NCBI GenBank assembly: GCA_900073065.1
Contig: FJOG01000011.1
Location: 1,008,882-1,072,881 of the forward strand
Origin: Phialocephala subalpina
Taxonomy: Eukaryota > Ascomycota > Leotiomycetes > Helotiales > Mollisiaceae
DNA: 64,000 nt
Reading direction: 5' to 3'
Part shown: piece after piece, positions 23,447 to 37,442 of the stretch
How the letters are laid out: each line of letters begins with the position of its first letter
How positions within the stretch are numbered: position 1 is the first letter of the stretch
The notes under the pieces: model-generated
What the model was told of the DNA's origin: nothing
The model's input: the letters and a program-made list of their open reading frames with translations, nothing else
Databases searched by the model: none
Translations under genes and position numbers: made by a program

Positions 23447-25462
23447 GTTGCTGTTGAGGTTGAAGTGGTGGTGAGGAAGGAGGTATTTCCGGAGGTGGGG
23501 TGTATTTGTATATGGTTGGATGTACGTAAAAATGTTGTGGATGCTGATGTCGATCTCTGATGTGGAGGCAAAAAAATGTGGCTGATGATGTACGGAGGTA
23601 CTTCCAGCAGGATTTTCGATAAAGGCCAAGATGGGAATCTGGGGGAAGAGAGGGGTAGATATAAAGTCCGGCGGGTTTTGAGATCAGGATTCAAGAATAG
23701 AATGGGTGACAGGATGACTGGAAATCGATAGCCGAATGACCTGGGTTGAGAATGAGGGATTTGTGGAATTCCGATATGCGAGGGAAATGAGACAATAAAG
23801 TAAAGCGCTGCTGAAAAATCTTGATTCAACAAAGTGGCTGATGGGGAAGGCTGATGGCTGATTGTTGGGTCACTTGGCTGTTTCCTTTCTGGTGATGGTG
23901 GTGGTGACCTTCCGCTTTCTGAAAATGTGTTGTAGCACAACGTAAAGACTCAAACAATCCACAATTATAATTCGGAGGGAAACCTCAACAGTTATACACG
24001 ATCCTCACACCTCCTTTTCCTGGGATCCGATTCATTCCACTCTGTCATGGACAAGTGTCGGAAAGTCTATTTCAACATCCTACTCATGATGGCTGCGTCA
24101 GGACTTCTCAGCCAGATGCGCAGGGTCGCGCCTTGTAACTGCTTCGGGTTGCCATTAATGACCTGATACAGGCTACAGCTGCGGCAACACGCGAAGATCA
24201 CATTCCAGAAGGGCGCGGGATCGCGGGTTTTGTAGGGGTGCGGGAAGTTTGGGAACGACACAACCTGTAGATCGATGTCGATGCTGACTCAAGTCGGTGA
24301 AACAGTCGAGACGAGGGAGCAGAATCGCATGACAGGATGGTGTCTGGACACGACTCGCCATGTTTTGCGCCGGCCCGAACGTTCTTTCATAACTTTCAGC
24401 GGTAAAGAGTTCATGACCGATGCCACCATTATTCTCCGCGAGACGACATGTGGTTGGAGGGAAGATATACATGTGATGATGCCCACACATGTTCATGGGG
24501 TTAACCTTACAGACCGCGCTGGACGCGCATATTTTGCAGACCTGCGAACTCGGTACCAACGGTTGTGCGTGTGCGACGGACAGCTGATGATGTTCTCATC
24601 TCAGATCCTGGATAAGATCTGGAGCAATCGATACCTGCAGCCGCGTGCGGATTTGAACACAACATGTCTCTTTCCCTATTGTTGGTGGATGCCATGGTCA
24701 GCCATCTGCAAAGTCAGCGTAGCAGTCAATCGTGAGTGCGCCCCCATCACATTCCTAGTATCGCCGAGGACCGACAGGATACTGTATTGATATTCCCGAA
24801 AAGGGACGAATGGAGTACGGGATCAATATTGGGAGGTCAGCCTCGTCGTATTCTACTCTTTATTTTTGGGGGTTTCCGCGGTTGTGCGCATGTCAGATGG
24901 CGGCGCTGAGGAAGCTGCATCGGGGTGTGCAGCGGGCAGATGGCGGGGTAGTTCCACGTCCGAGAAGGCCTGCAGGAGATCAAAACGGACTGCCGGTATA
25001 GGAAGTTGATGAGTCACTGGCTACGTCGCTCTGTTTTCACTTTCCTCTTTACTGATACTTTTTCTTCATGTAAAAGGTGGTGATGTGGGTAGATTATATA
25101 GCAAGATGTCGTATTACTCTTCACCGTCTCAGTTCTCAAGTTTGAGTATCAAAGGCGTCGATGACGTATCACGATGCATGTCAGATTGGTGGATTAGAAG
25201 AACTACGTTATCATCGTGTATCACGTTGCTCTGCATTGTTTTCCGGATTAGCTTACCGGTCATGTACTTCGTATGCAAGGAAGCAGATGAGATCTTGTCA
25301 CCGCTTTGTGCTGTACTTTGATCCTTTACCCCGCAATCACCTGATCGAGTCTATTTTGAATTCAAGTTATTGGTCTCACATTAGTACCAGAGGAAGAGGG
25401 CGCAAGTCAAGTGAAAATGAGAGAGCGTGAACGTCTATTGTTACTACATCATGGATATCTAT
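23447..25462. other. 2-kb region without a supported gene
   Basis: Frames on both strands around 24070-24800 (for example minus 24173-24559, plus 24275-24790) overlap each other and show no family motif or splice logic. A decayed gene or an unrecognised small secreted protein is possible but not supported. Confidence 0.4.
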
Positions 25463-27844
<2,382 letters not shown>

Positions 27845-28627
27845 ATGACGAGCTCCAATCTCAGCACGTCCGACTCCCAAGTCCTCACCCAAATCTTCGA
27901 CCCCGAAAGCGCACCAACAGCCAGCATTGTCATCGATCAGACACTTCCTCACGACATACACATCACTAAATCGTCATTACTTTCCCAACTTCGGAAACGA
28001 GAGCTGGAAGCGATATGGCATATCGAATCAATCAACCCTTCATCTCCCTCCGAAATCAAAGATAGCCCTTTCAGACAGGCTCTTGAGCTTTTCAGAAATC
28101 TCATTGAAGAACATCCAAATTATGCTTCAGCGTACAATAATCGGGCCCAACTAGTTCGATGGAGATATGGAGATTCAGTCTTGGTCAAAGGATCAGAACA
28201 GCAGGTTGCAAAGATGGCAAAAACAGTCCTCTCAGATCTCAATACAGCCATCACCCTCGGAACACCCTCATCGCCTTCATCGCCCGTGTCTCCAGGTCAA
28301 GCGAGACTTCTAGCCCAAGCTCATACCCAGAGAGCTACTTTACTCTACACGGCATTAAAAGTTCTCAAATCCAGCAACACGGAGGAAGAGCGGAGGAGTG
28401 AGGAGAGGTTTGGAGGAAAGAGTGCAGAAGAACTAGAAGATCAAAGTGCAAGGGACTTTTTCATGGGTGGGAGATATGGGAATGAAATTTCGAAGGCGAT
28501 GGCGGTGCATGTTAATCCGTATGCGAAGATGTGTGGGAACATTGTGAAGGAGGCGATGAGGCAGGAGTTTTGTGGTGACGGTGGGGTTGAAGAGGCGAAG
28601 CCTGCTATTCAGCCAATGATAGTTTGA
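27845..28627 (+). CDS. TTC36-type tetratricopeptide repeat protein
   Basis: Single-exon gene, 260 residues. Landmarks match animal TTC36 in order. An N-terminal DSQVLTQIFDPESAP corresponds to the QAVLQAIFNP-type start. A TPR helix pair contains ASAYNNRAQLVRW, then VLSDLNTAITLG, then QAHTQRATLLY, and a C-terminal VNPYAKMCGNIV block closes the fold. It is longer than animal TTC36 (about 190 residues) because of inserts rich in Ser/Pro and Glu/Arg. The protein is a cytosolic TPR adaptor. In mouse, TTC36 has been reported to bind and stabilise HPPD, and here the HPPD gene is the immediate divergent neighbour, which suggests the same partnership (inference). ATG 27845 is chosen over the in-frame ATG at 27824 because similarity starts there; either is possible. 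Confidence 0.88.
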   Translation: MTSSNLSTSDSQVLTQIFDPESAPTASIVIDQTLPHDIHITKSSLLSQLRKRELEAIWHIESINPSSPSEIKDSPFRQALELFRNLIEEHPNYASAYNNRAQLVRWRYGDSVLVKGSEQQVAKMAKTVLSDLNTAITLGTPSSPSSPVSPGQARLLAQAHTQRATLLYTALKVLKSSNTEEERRSEERFGGKSAEELEDQSARDFFMGGRYGNEISKAMAVHVNPYAKMCGNIVKEAMRQEFCGDGGVEEAKPAIQPMIV

Positions 28628-29258
28628 GTGTTTCTTCTATCGGACTTCTTTACGCTGTACATATTAGCAATTGGAGCTTCGTGGGAGACTTTTTTGATCT
28701 TGGATATATTTTGTCAGTGAAGTGTACTGTCGAACTGAGGTTGGACGTGGCAAGCGAGACCCTTTTTACGAGTATGAATAACCTTACCTCGCTCCAGGGC
28801 TTGGTCGCGAGATCTTCAGTGGATGAGGTCAATTTTCAGGGGCTTTGGTTACTATGTTTTCAGGGGCTGCATCGCTGACTTTTAGCGGGCCTGCGCACCC
28901 CTATGGAGTTCCGCCCACCTCTTCTGATGACTGACTCGCGACACCTTCCTGCTGAACGTCAAGACTCGACATCAATGTCCATAATCTTATGCCTGCCAGC
29001 CAAGACAAGTCAAACTGTCAAATTTTCCCAAAACAACAGTCAGCTAGAAGCCACCTTCCAAAATTGGGCTTCCGTTTCGCAATTCCAGACCTCCCATTGG
29101 CCTCATAAACCCTCATCCGCTAGATTCCGCCAGTGTCTAGCTTCTCCGCACTCAATACCTTCCCCCCCCACACCTTCATTTCTCCGCACTCCAGCTCTCC
29201 AAGCGGTTGACCATAGTAACCTAGGAAGCTCCGCGGGTACCCTAACAATCAGTCCACG
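28628..29258. other. Intergenic region upstream of a regulator
   Basis: No supported gene; promoter and leader of the Zn2Cys6 gene. A CT-rich tract with a C8 run (near 29163-29170) precedes the ATG. Confidence 0.5.
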
Positions 29259-32255
29259 ATGTCGGCTTCCCCAGACGCTCATTCGAATCCCCCGCCCAGC
29301 GGAACGAAGAGGAAGAGGCGAGTCTATCAGGCTTGTGAGCCTTGTAGGATTCGGAAGGCGAAGTGTGATCGGGGAAGTGAGGGTATGTGCGGAGCAAGCA
29401 GGCAATCTCAACATGATGCGGCTCTTTCCTATCTCAATGCAACATGGACTGGACTAATGGGTTGCAGATGATCCAAGACCGCCGCCTTGTGCGAGGTGTA
29501 TGAGGGAGAGTATCCAATCACAGTGCATCCTTGCTACAAAGAAGAATCGGAGGTATCTGGAGACGATCCAACAAAATGAAAGAGGTTTGTCATCCGCCAC
29601 AATTTGATGAGCTCCGCTGATTTGATTAGACTCTTTCTCGGCGAATCCAGATCATGTGGCTATGCAGAGAGAATCACAAGCGGGGACACCTTCTCACCAC
29701 GCTTCTCAGACACCGTCTAGCCATGCGAATGTTTCCACGCCAAGGAGCCACCATACTGGTGGACAATTGCATGCCCAAGATAAGACTGACGATAGTAAGT
29801 CTCCCACTACCATGGCTTCAAGAGAAGGAATTCAATAGTTCAGATATAAGATCTCCACCACGAATCTCTCGGTCTCAGCAAAACCTCACGGACAGCGTCA
29901 TCCATACACTGATATCAAAACCCAACGATGCATTGGCTCTCCTCTTCGAGGCTGCTGGGCGGCAAGATACGACGGCTGTTAACAGTAGACGTCAGTCTCC
30001 GGAGGACATGCAAGAGGACTCAGCAGACCAAGGTGGCTCGTTAGATCCAATGCTTCGTTCTCGAGATCGGCTTCCTGCCCAGCTACCGACGCCTCATTCT
30101 TCGACGTCTCCTATTGCTTCGCTGTCTAGTCCTTCGGTGGAGACTGTTGATCTTTGGAAGAGGCATCCTTTTGTGAGGCAGGGTTGGCTAACAGCGGAAG
30201 AGGGAATATCTTACGTTGACTTGTAAGTCTCGCATCTCACTAGGACTGACTTGTCCTTCCCCACATCATGGTCAACTTACGAATACAGGTTCTTCCGCAA
30301 CCTCTCACCCCTCTCACCAATCCTCCTCGACTACTACGCCGACCATTCAAACCACCGAGAACTCATCTTTGAAGAGCCTATGCTATGCACAACCATCATC
30401 TGCATATCCTCCCGCTACCATATCCTCTCAACTGACGGTGGAATGCTTCGAAGCAACGACATCCATTCGAAGGCTTGGCGGTACTGGAAAGATCTGTTCA
30501 TGCGAGTGAGCTGTGGAGAAGAAGCTACCTCGAAGGCAAAGACAAGAGCTATTGGAACTATCGAGGGTTTCTTGCTGATGACGGAGTGGCATTCGAGGGC
30601 GCTTCACTTTGCTCCCGACTCTGACGGGTGGGATTGTGGTACGGACTCGATGGACGAAGGAGGGAATGGACTCGATAGTCCGATAAAAGGTATGATCTTT
30701 GCTGGCGAGTGGCAGACCAGCAGGCTTATTACATTCTAGCAAACGAGAAAAAGACAACAGAGGAAGTGGAAGGTCCTTCTCAGAGATCTGACAGAATGTC
30801 ATGGTATGTCACTCTACATTCCATATCCAAGATTTCTACTGACTGAAATATCCCAGGATGCTTCTCGGATCTGCTCTCACACTCGCACACGAACTCGGAG
30901 TCTCAGACCAAAAACTCCAAAACCGCGACATGACATCGACATCCTACAGTAACGAAAAAGATCGACTCCGTGCTGAGTTCTGGGAACTTCGAGCAAGACG
31001 TCCTCGTCGACTTCTCTACGTCTACATCAACCAACTAGCTTCAAGACTAGGCTGGACCTCTATGATACCTCGCATCATATCCGAATCCGCAGATCTAACT
31101 TACCAAAACGAGAAAGAGAAACATTGGCATAACATAATGTCAAGATGGATTTCTCTAACCCGATTGATGAAGACAGCGAGTGATATGTTGTTTTCTTCAG
31201 TCATCACGAAACAATTGCTTGACAGTGGGAACTATGTTACTTCCCTCGAACACTTCGGGCACTTACTCGAAGGTTGGAGGATGGAGTATCTGGATCTTAA
31301 CGGTTCGTATCCCCTTTCACTTCCTCATCCATTGTCCGTTCACTCACTGATAAGTCTTCTTTCAACAGCCGATAAGAGACTTCTCGACATCCTCTTCATC
31401 GAATTCCAATTCGCCCGCACATACATCAACTCCCTCGCCGTCCAAGCAGTCGTTGAACGCGCTTTCAAAGCCGCAACGCCACAATCCAAACCACCAAATT
31501 TCTTCATGACTTGTGTTTTTGAACAGCATTCCGTTGATTATGCTTTCATTCAACAAGTTGTTGATGGGTCGAGAAATATTCTCAAGACGGTTATTGCGTT
31601 GAATGAGGAGGGGCATTTGAGGTATTGTCCTGTGAGAATTTTTTCTAGGGTCATTTCGGCGAGTATTCTTTTGCTTAAAGTAAGTCTCCGTCTCTCGTCT
31701 CCCTTTCCTCGCCTTATCTAGAATCAGGAGCTGATTTGACTGTGTGAATAGGCAACAGGCCTAGGAACCCGAATAGAAGAAGCCCAACTCTCCCTCGAAC
31801 TCCTAGACCGCCTTATCCGCGCCCTACGTTACGACCCAGTCGATGAACTTCACCTCGCGAACCGGTACGCCTCCCTCCTCGAGACCTATGTAAAAGCTTT
31901 CCGTCGGCGCTTCCTTCGTATCAGTCGTTCTCGAGATTCTTCTTCTCGCGACCCGACTTTAAATAGGAATAATATGAGCTTATCGCAGGATCAACAGAGG
32001 GTGATCAATGAGAGTTTTGCTCCGGATTGCGGGAGCGGGATGGCGGGGTTTAATGGGATGGGGATGGAGAGGGGTATGGATGATGCTGGTGAGAGGAATT
32101 GGGGAGTGGGAGGGAATGGCGGAATACTGGGAGATGGTGTCAGTTTCGGTGATGATTGGATGTGTTTGCCGTTTGATGCTTTTGATCCAGCGATCACGGA
32201 GTTTAATATCGGGTTGGGTGCTAGGGGCTTAGATTTCTTTTCTGTAGGTACTTAA
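29259..32255 (+). CDS. Zn2Cys6 transcription factor with fungal_trans domain
   Basis: Nine exons: 29259-29382, 29468-29584, 29651-29794, 29844-30222, 30289-30689, 30740-30803, 30857-31302, 31369-31679 and 31752-32255. They sum to 2490 nt, giving 829 residues. The complete zinc cluster is split by intron 1: CEPCRIRKAKC, then CARCMRESIQSQC, all six cysteines present. A Ser/Thr-rich linker leads to a fungal_trans-type middle region with FFRNLSPLSPILLDYY, LLMTEWHSRALHFAP, and RSDRMSWMLLGSALTLAHELG, the last joined across two introns. The C-terminus is Gly/Met-rich. The 49-bp intron at 30690-30739 is required to keep frame and remove a TAG. The regulon is unknown. Its position two genes from HPPD makes a role in aromatic amino-acid catabolism worth testing, but nothing in the sequence proves it. 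Confidence 0.88.
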
Positions 32256-33252
32256 TGAGGTAACCTTAACGGTTGAGAGGCGATGATGAGATGAATTGAT
32301 GAGTACGAATTGACTGGATATTGATGATTCGACGATGATGTTCCGTTGTGCGAGAACGATGCGAAGTATGTATTTGAGGGGTGCGACGTGAGAGTGAAGT
32401 TATCTCGGAATGGTGATGCAGGCCTTGTTGGAATGGCGTGCTGCGTTTCAGTGCACGAAGGCCTATAAAAATAGCGTAAACTGCCCTAAAGTTCACGAAT
32501 GTCCCACTAAAGAACAGTGATCAGAGCCTGAAGGAATGTCTCGCTAAACGTGGGGCAATTTTAGGCTGCCGGTCGCCAAATGTCTATGCTCTGAAGCCCC
32601 CTAGAAATCAGCACACATAGAGGCTCGCTAATTTCCGACGAGAGGGTGTTGCTCAATTTGCTGCAGTCGTTCACCATCTCTCAATCTACAGTATTCAGAG
32701 AAGAAAATCTCACCGTTTTCTCTTTGCAAGTCAATGCTATGATCCTACTATCACGAAGAAGGACCGATCGCTCCTTCCCAGCGACCTCAGCCAGTCGTGT
32801 CTACCCAGAGAAGGCGCCTAACTGTCCGCACACCAAGAAAGAAATGACCCATCTCAAAATTCACAATTCACACTCTTAAGGAAAGAACTCTCATCATTTC
32901 AATTCCCCCACTTCAAGACAGCAATCAGTCATGTATTAATCAAAAGAAAGCTATCAAAGACCCAAAACGCCAGCTATCCAGACCGAGCTCAGCACTTGAT
33001 CTTCATGTCTGTCAATAGCTAGCCATGCTTCCCACCGCATTCCCAAAATGAACCATAGTCCAGAACGCCAGCTATCCAAACCGTACTCAGCACTTGAGTT
33101 TCATGTTTGTCGATAGCCGCGCTTTACAACAACCATCAAACAAACATAAGAGATAACATTTGAACTACACAAAGATCGTTCGCCCGTTGAGGCTCCGCAC
33201 ATCCAACCCAGAAGGTCCGGGAGGCTCGAGGTGAGATTGGAAGGGGAGGACT
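32256..33252. other. 1-kb intergenic region with a short direct repeat
   Basis: No gene is supported. It lies between two convergent genes and contains an imperfect 55-bp direct repeat, listed separately. Confidence 0.5.
32966..33118. repeat. Imperfect 55-bp direct repeat, two copies
   Basis: Copies lie at 32966-33020 and 33064-33118, both starting AACGCCAGCTATCCA and ending near a GATAGC/AATAGC word. They differ at about eight positions, most of them transitions (G/A or C/T). The copies are separated by 43 bp of unrelated sequence. There is no open frame across them. Confidence 0.75.
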
Positions 33253-35279
33253 TTAGGTGAGATAGCGGAATTTGGGATGTGCATCTCCGAGGTTGGAGAC
33301 ATCGATTTGTTCCTCCGAATCGATGGGGCCGTGAAGAGCATCTCGTCGTTTGTTCTCACGCTCGAGCATGAAATGCAACCCCAACGCCAGAATAACAATG
33401 AGGCCCGTGAAGCCTGCGCCGAGAGAACATCCTAGGGTGTAGAATGGCCTGGATCAATCTTATCAGCTTAAGTCCTCATCTTATTTACTCCAGACTTTGG
33501 ATATGAGGAGATGGGAATACGTACGCGTCGGTCTTGGGAAAGACGGTGCTGCTTACAAAGGAGCTGCATTGTCCAAAGATAGCGAGGATAGCGAGTCCAG
33601 CTCCACGTTTCGAATCTCCGCCTTGGTTGTTGAGAAGCCAGGTAATGTTTATCGACAGCGCTGGAAAGATCCCACAGCATGCAAGCCAGATTCCTAGGTA
33701 TCGCGGGCCAGTTTTCTCCATATCCTTGACCAACGTCAAGATGAGATATCCAGTCATACCAACGGCCGAAGACGCAGCCACAATGAATCCTCGATGTCCG
33801 TAGCGGTCGGAAACGAACGCAACGACAACACACAATAGAAATGCCGCGAAATAAGGCGGGGCGGTAAGACCTTGAGCGTTGATAGATGTGTAGCCCATAT
33901 CCGCAACAATCGTAGGGAGGAAATTGGAGAGCCCGGCGAAGGAATAGTTGCAGCAAAAGTGAATGATGGTGTGGATATAGTTCTGATAATCAGCGATACC
34001 GGCGAAGAATTGCTTCCAATTCACTTTCGACTTCGCGGTCGTATCTCGCGTGGCCAGACGCTCGATTGCTGTGGTTTGCGTGGGTGTGTCTAGGAATTTG
34101 GCAGTTCCCGGGCTGTCGGCGAGGAAGAAATAGACGATTGGAGCAAAGAGGATAGTAGGTAGTCCCTCTGTGAAGCGTTTGTTAGAAGTTGAACATTGTC
34201 TAGAGGAGAGGGACTAGCGGGAGGAGGGACATTGGGAGAAACCGGGAAGGAAGACGAACCAATGATGAAGAGATATCGCCATGCTCCCCACGAAGTCTGA
34301 ATATGTGTGATTCCGTACGCAAGAGCAGCAGCGAAGCAGTTAGCTAGAGGAGCCTATGCGCAGAATATCCATGTCAGTCTCGTTCTTTGCGACGTTTGAG
34401 GAAGCCCCGGGAATCGTGGGACATCCATAGGGTACAGAGACTGCATGTTTCCGAGACTCTAGCGAGTAAAGATAGCACGAAAGAGAGGAGAATTTGCTTC
34501 AAGATAGTCACTCACCATTCCGAGAAGGACCGAAATTCTCAAGCCGAGCTCTTTTCTTTGGTAAAAGAGAGATAGGAAGTATGGTGCTCCGGCCCCAAAT
34601 CCAGCTTCGAAGATACCGAGGAGGGAGCGGCAGGCAATGAGTCCTGCCATGTTGTGGACGAGTCCAGAACACATTGCGGCGGTTCCCCAGCTAGAGATTG
34701 TGTATTAGTACATGAACTTTTGGAGGGAGGGAGATCTTACAGGACGCAAAGAACTGCGACGTAGATGTGGGCCGGGAAGATTTTCCAGAGGAGATTGGAC
34801 CATTCGAACAGGACGTAGCAAATATAGAAAGCGTTGAGGATTTAAGCCCACTGAAAGGATCGATTAGCTTGTATGAAGAATTCTTGATGCGTAAATATCT
34901 GACTTGCGAGCTATTTAAATGCAAGGCCTTATCCGCACCGGCTGCCTTTGCATTGCCAATATTTCCTCTATCAAGGTATGAAAGGACGTAGAGGAAGCAC
35001 ACGATTGGGAGAAGCTTCTTGTCGAACTATTTTCACGAAAATGTCAGATCAGATTCCCTCTTAGAATGGTATGGGTGGACATACCTGTCGTCGGATATAT
35101 CTTTGTATGTTGTCCGACACCACCGTCTGTGCGATGGTGTCAATCGTACCAGTCTTCTCCAGGTCATCCTTCCGTTCAACGTGGGACGAAGATGGCTTCG
35201 GCTCCGCATAATCGCAAGTCTCAGTCTTGTACATGTTCGACATGTTAATGGGATCTTCTCCGTGAGGCGGTGTTGTCAT
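33253..35279 (-). pseudogene. ACS/Dal5-family MFS transporter with an in-frame stop
   Basis: A plasma-membrane anion:cation symporter of the allantoate-permease (Dal5/Tna1) type. Seven exons (35279-35085, 35026-34904, 34850-34741, 34690-34516, 34353-34260, 34167-33525, 33448-33253) sum to 1536 nt, or 512 codons, with clean GT..AG introns of 50-92 bp. Signatures are FLYVLSYLDRGNIGNAKAAG, LFEWSNLLWK, GIFEAGFGAGAPYFLS, NYIHTIIHFCCNYSFAGLSNFLPTIV and DRYGHRGF. Codon 109, immediately after the third exon begins, is TAA (minus strand, 34842-34844). It lies inside the conserved WxxILNAFYICYVLFEW segment of transmembrane helix 2. No alternative acceptor avoids it. Everything else is intact, so inactivation is recent or the stop is an error. 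The gene is divergent from the lyase at 36059. Confidence 0.85.
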
Positions 35280-36058
35280 CCAATGACCCTTCCAAAAACG
35301 ACGAAAACGTTTCCCTTCGAGTGACAGCGAAATGGATAATCGAAATGAGATGAAGATCCGAATCAACTGGAAATGAAACCTAACTTATACCCCGGCGATA
35401 ATGGAGTCGAGTCAACAAAACGACATATGTCTCAGTTGAGACGAATAGAAAGCCTCATTAGATCCCGCTTCCCAAGTCGTTTTCCCAGGTATCATCCCCC
35501 CAGATTTCGCTTGGCGGCAAATGCGGGGTGCGGGGAGGGCCTAGCGTTGAACGAAGCCCAGATTGGGCTGGATGCAGCCAGCCACCGGAGAAGGGGCTTA
35601 TGGTTGTGCCTGTAGATGCCGCGCTTCTCCCCTCTGCTCCCGTAGAGTGCCGCTGGCTGACCGTGGCTTTCCGCTCGCTTAGGCGGCGCTTTAAGGGGTA
35701 AACCTATCTCCGACGCTCCCTCGACACACCCTTTGCGCGGCCATTGTCTGACTGTGACTGAGAACTTCATTCATGTCTGGGGATCTGAGATCAGATGCGG
35801 GCATACTGGAGCTCAATCCTTGACTGGTGGGGCAACCCCTCAAGGCGGGGTCGTTGGCGCGGATATCTTTTTCGCTGAAAATTACTTTCCGGGTTGAATT
35901 CCCAAGTTCATATAAGACGTAGGCTCCCTCGTCTTGACCTTTCTCCTTTACTTCACTCATCAACTCACACATCGGTCGTCGAACTTCATCAACCCTCCAA
36001 CACAATCCCGGAATTCAAATCCACCATTCAGCTCCAGAGTAACATTTCGCAAACCGTC
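35280..36058. promoter_or_regulatory. Divergent promoter region, transporter and lyase
   Basis: 779 bp between divergent start codons. A CATATAAGA TATA-like element lies near 35909-35917 about 145 bp before the lyase ATG, followed by a CT-rich leader. No specific operator was recognised. Confidence 0.4.
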
Positions 36059-37217
36059 ATGTCCAAATCAATCGTCAATACCGTCGAGTACCCCTTCAAG
36101 TTTGACTCTCCCATTCCCCAAAAGGGCGGCAAGTTAGGTCAACTTACCGATGCCAAACTCACACTGTAAAGTCCTTCCCTTCAAACTGTCTATCGAAACT
36201 TGACTGACCAACAAACCAGCCCCAATGTCCGCGGCCGCATCCCCTCCATCCAAGCCTCCCGCCTCCGCACCATGATGATCGAAGCCAACAACGACCCCAG
36301 CAAAATCCTCGCCCACTGCTGTTCCTATGACGGACTCTCCTCTCGGCTCGTCGAAGAAGCCGGCTTCCCCATGGTCTTTCTAGCTGGATATCCTGTAGCC
36401 AGCGCGTATGGATTGCCAGACACGGGATATATTGCTTGTCAGGAAATGTGCGACACGATTCAAAATGTAGTGAGACAGGTTAGTGTGCCGGTTATGGCGG
36501 ATGGGGATACCGGGTATGGAAGTCCAATGAATGTTAAGAGGACAGTGGAGTGTTATGCGTTGGCGGGAGCGGCGGGGATTATGATTGAGGATCAGACATG
36601 GCCGAAGAGTGAGTTGCTCGTTTGGTTCTGGACTTTGGAGGCCTACGCTGACCTTCCGATCAGGATGTGGACATACCAAGGGAAAGGCTGTTGTTGGCAG
36701 AGGTGAGGCTTTCGCCAGAATCCAAGCAGCATGCGACGCTCGAGACGAAGGTTTAGACATCTTCGTCCTGGCGCGAACTGACTCCCTCATTCTCGGCTGG
36801 GACGAAGCCATCACCCGTGCCAAGGAGTTCGTCCGCATCGGTGTTGACGCCGTCTTCATCGAAGCTCTCCCAGATCAGGACGCCATGCGCAAGGTAGTCA
36901 AGGAAGTTGGAGCCCCCATCTTCGCCAACATCATCGAGGGAGGAAAGACTGAGAATCTGTCAGCCAAGGATCTTGCTGCTCTTGGTTTCTGTGCCGTTGC
37001 GTACCCATGGACTCTTGTGGCTGCAAAGTTGAGGAGTATCCGTGAGACATTGGAGAACCTGAAGCAGAGTATGACTGTTGGCGCTCCACCAGCGATCTTG
37101 AGCTACTCGGAGGTGTGCGAGGGTGTTGGGTTCAACAAGTACTGGGAGCGTGAGGAGAAGTACAAGTTTGAGAAGTTCCACAAGGGCGAGACCAATGGGA
37201 CAAATGGGATAAAGTAG
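36059..37217 (+). CDS. Isocitrate lyase/PEP mutase superfamily lyase
   Basis: Three exons (36059-36165, 36220-36608, 36664-37217; introns 54 and 55 bp) give 349 residues. Family motifs are present: HCCSYDGLSSRLVEEAGFP, MADGDTGYG (metal-binding Asp), GIMIEDQ, PKRCGH (KKCGH-type catalytic loop, created by splicing), VLARTDS, FIEALPD and an active-site NIIEGG segment. The Cys in the KRCGH loop indicates a carbon-carbon lyase (methylisocitrate, dimethylmalate or oxaloacetate type) rather than a phosphonate mutase. It is too short for glyoxylate-cycle isocitrate lyase. There is no presequence that clearly targets mitochondria, and the C-terminus (GTNGIK) is not a peroxisomal signal. It shares a promoter region with the ACS transporter, which could import the substrate or a precursor (inference). 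Confidence 0.88.
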
Positions 37218-37442
37218 ATCGGCCTGGTATATATGCTCAGAAAATTGACAACATGTACAAGTCTCAGACTGAACGCAGAACTGTTCCTGGGATACAAAAA
37301 GGATGGACAAACTTAGGACGTCCGAAGCGGGAGCGGACCTTTTCGTGTCGAACCCCGGAAACTGGATTTCAGACATTGAGCATATGCCACAGCTCGTCGC
37401 TGGCATCATGGAAAACGCAACTTTGCTCCACTCCCGTACACC

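Noticed and set aside
24067..24800. Overlapping long frames on both strands
   Set aside because: Both strands look equally open, neither has signal peptide, family motif or intron logic, so no gene was called.
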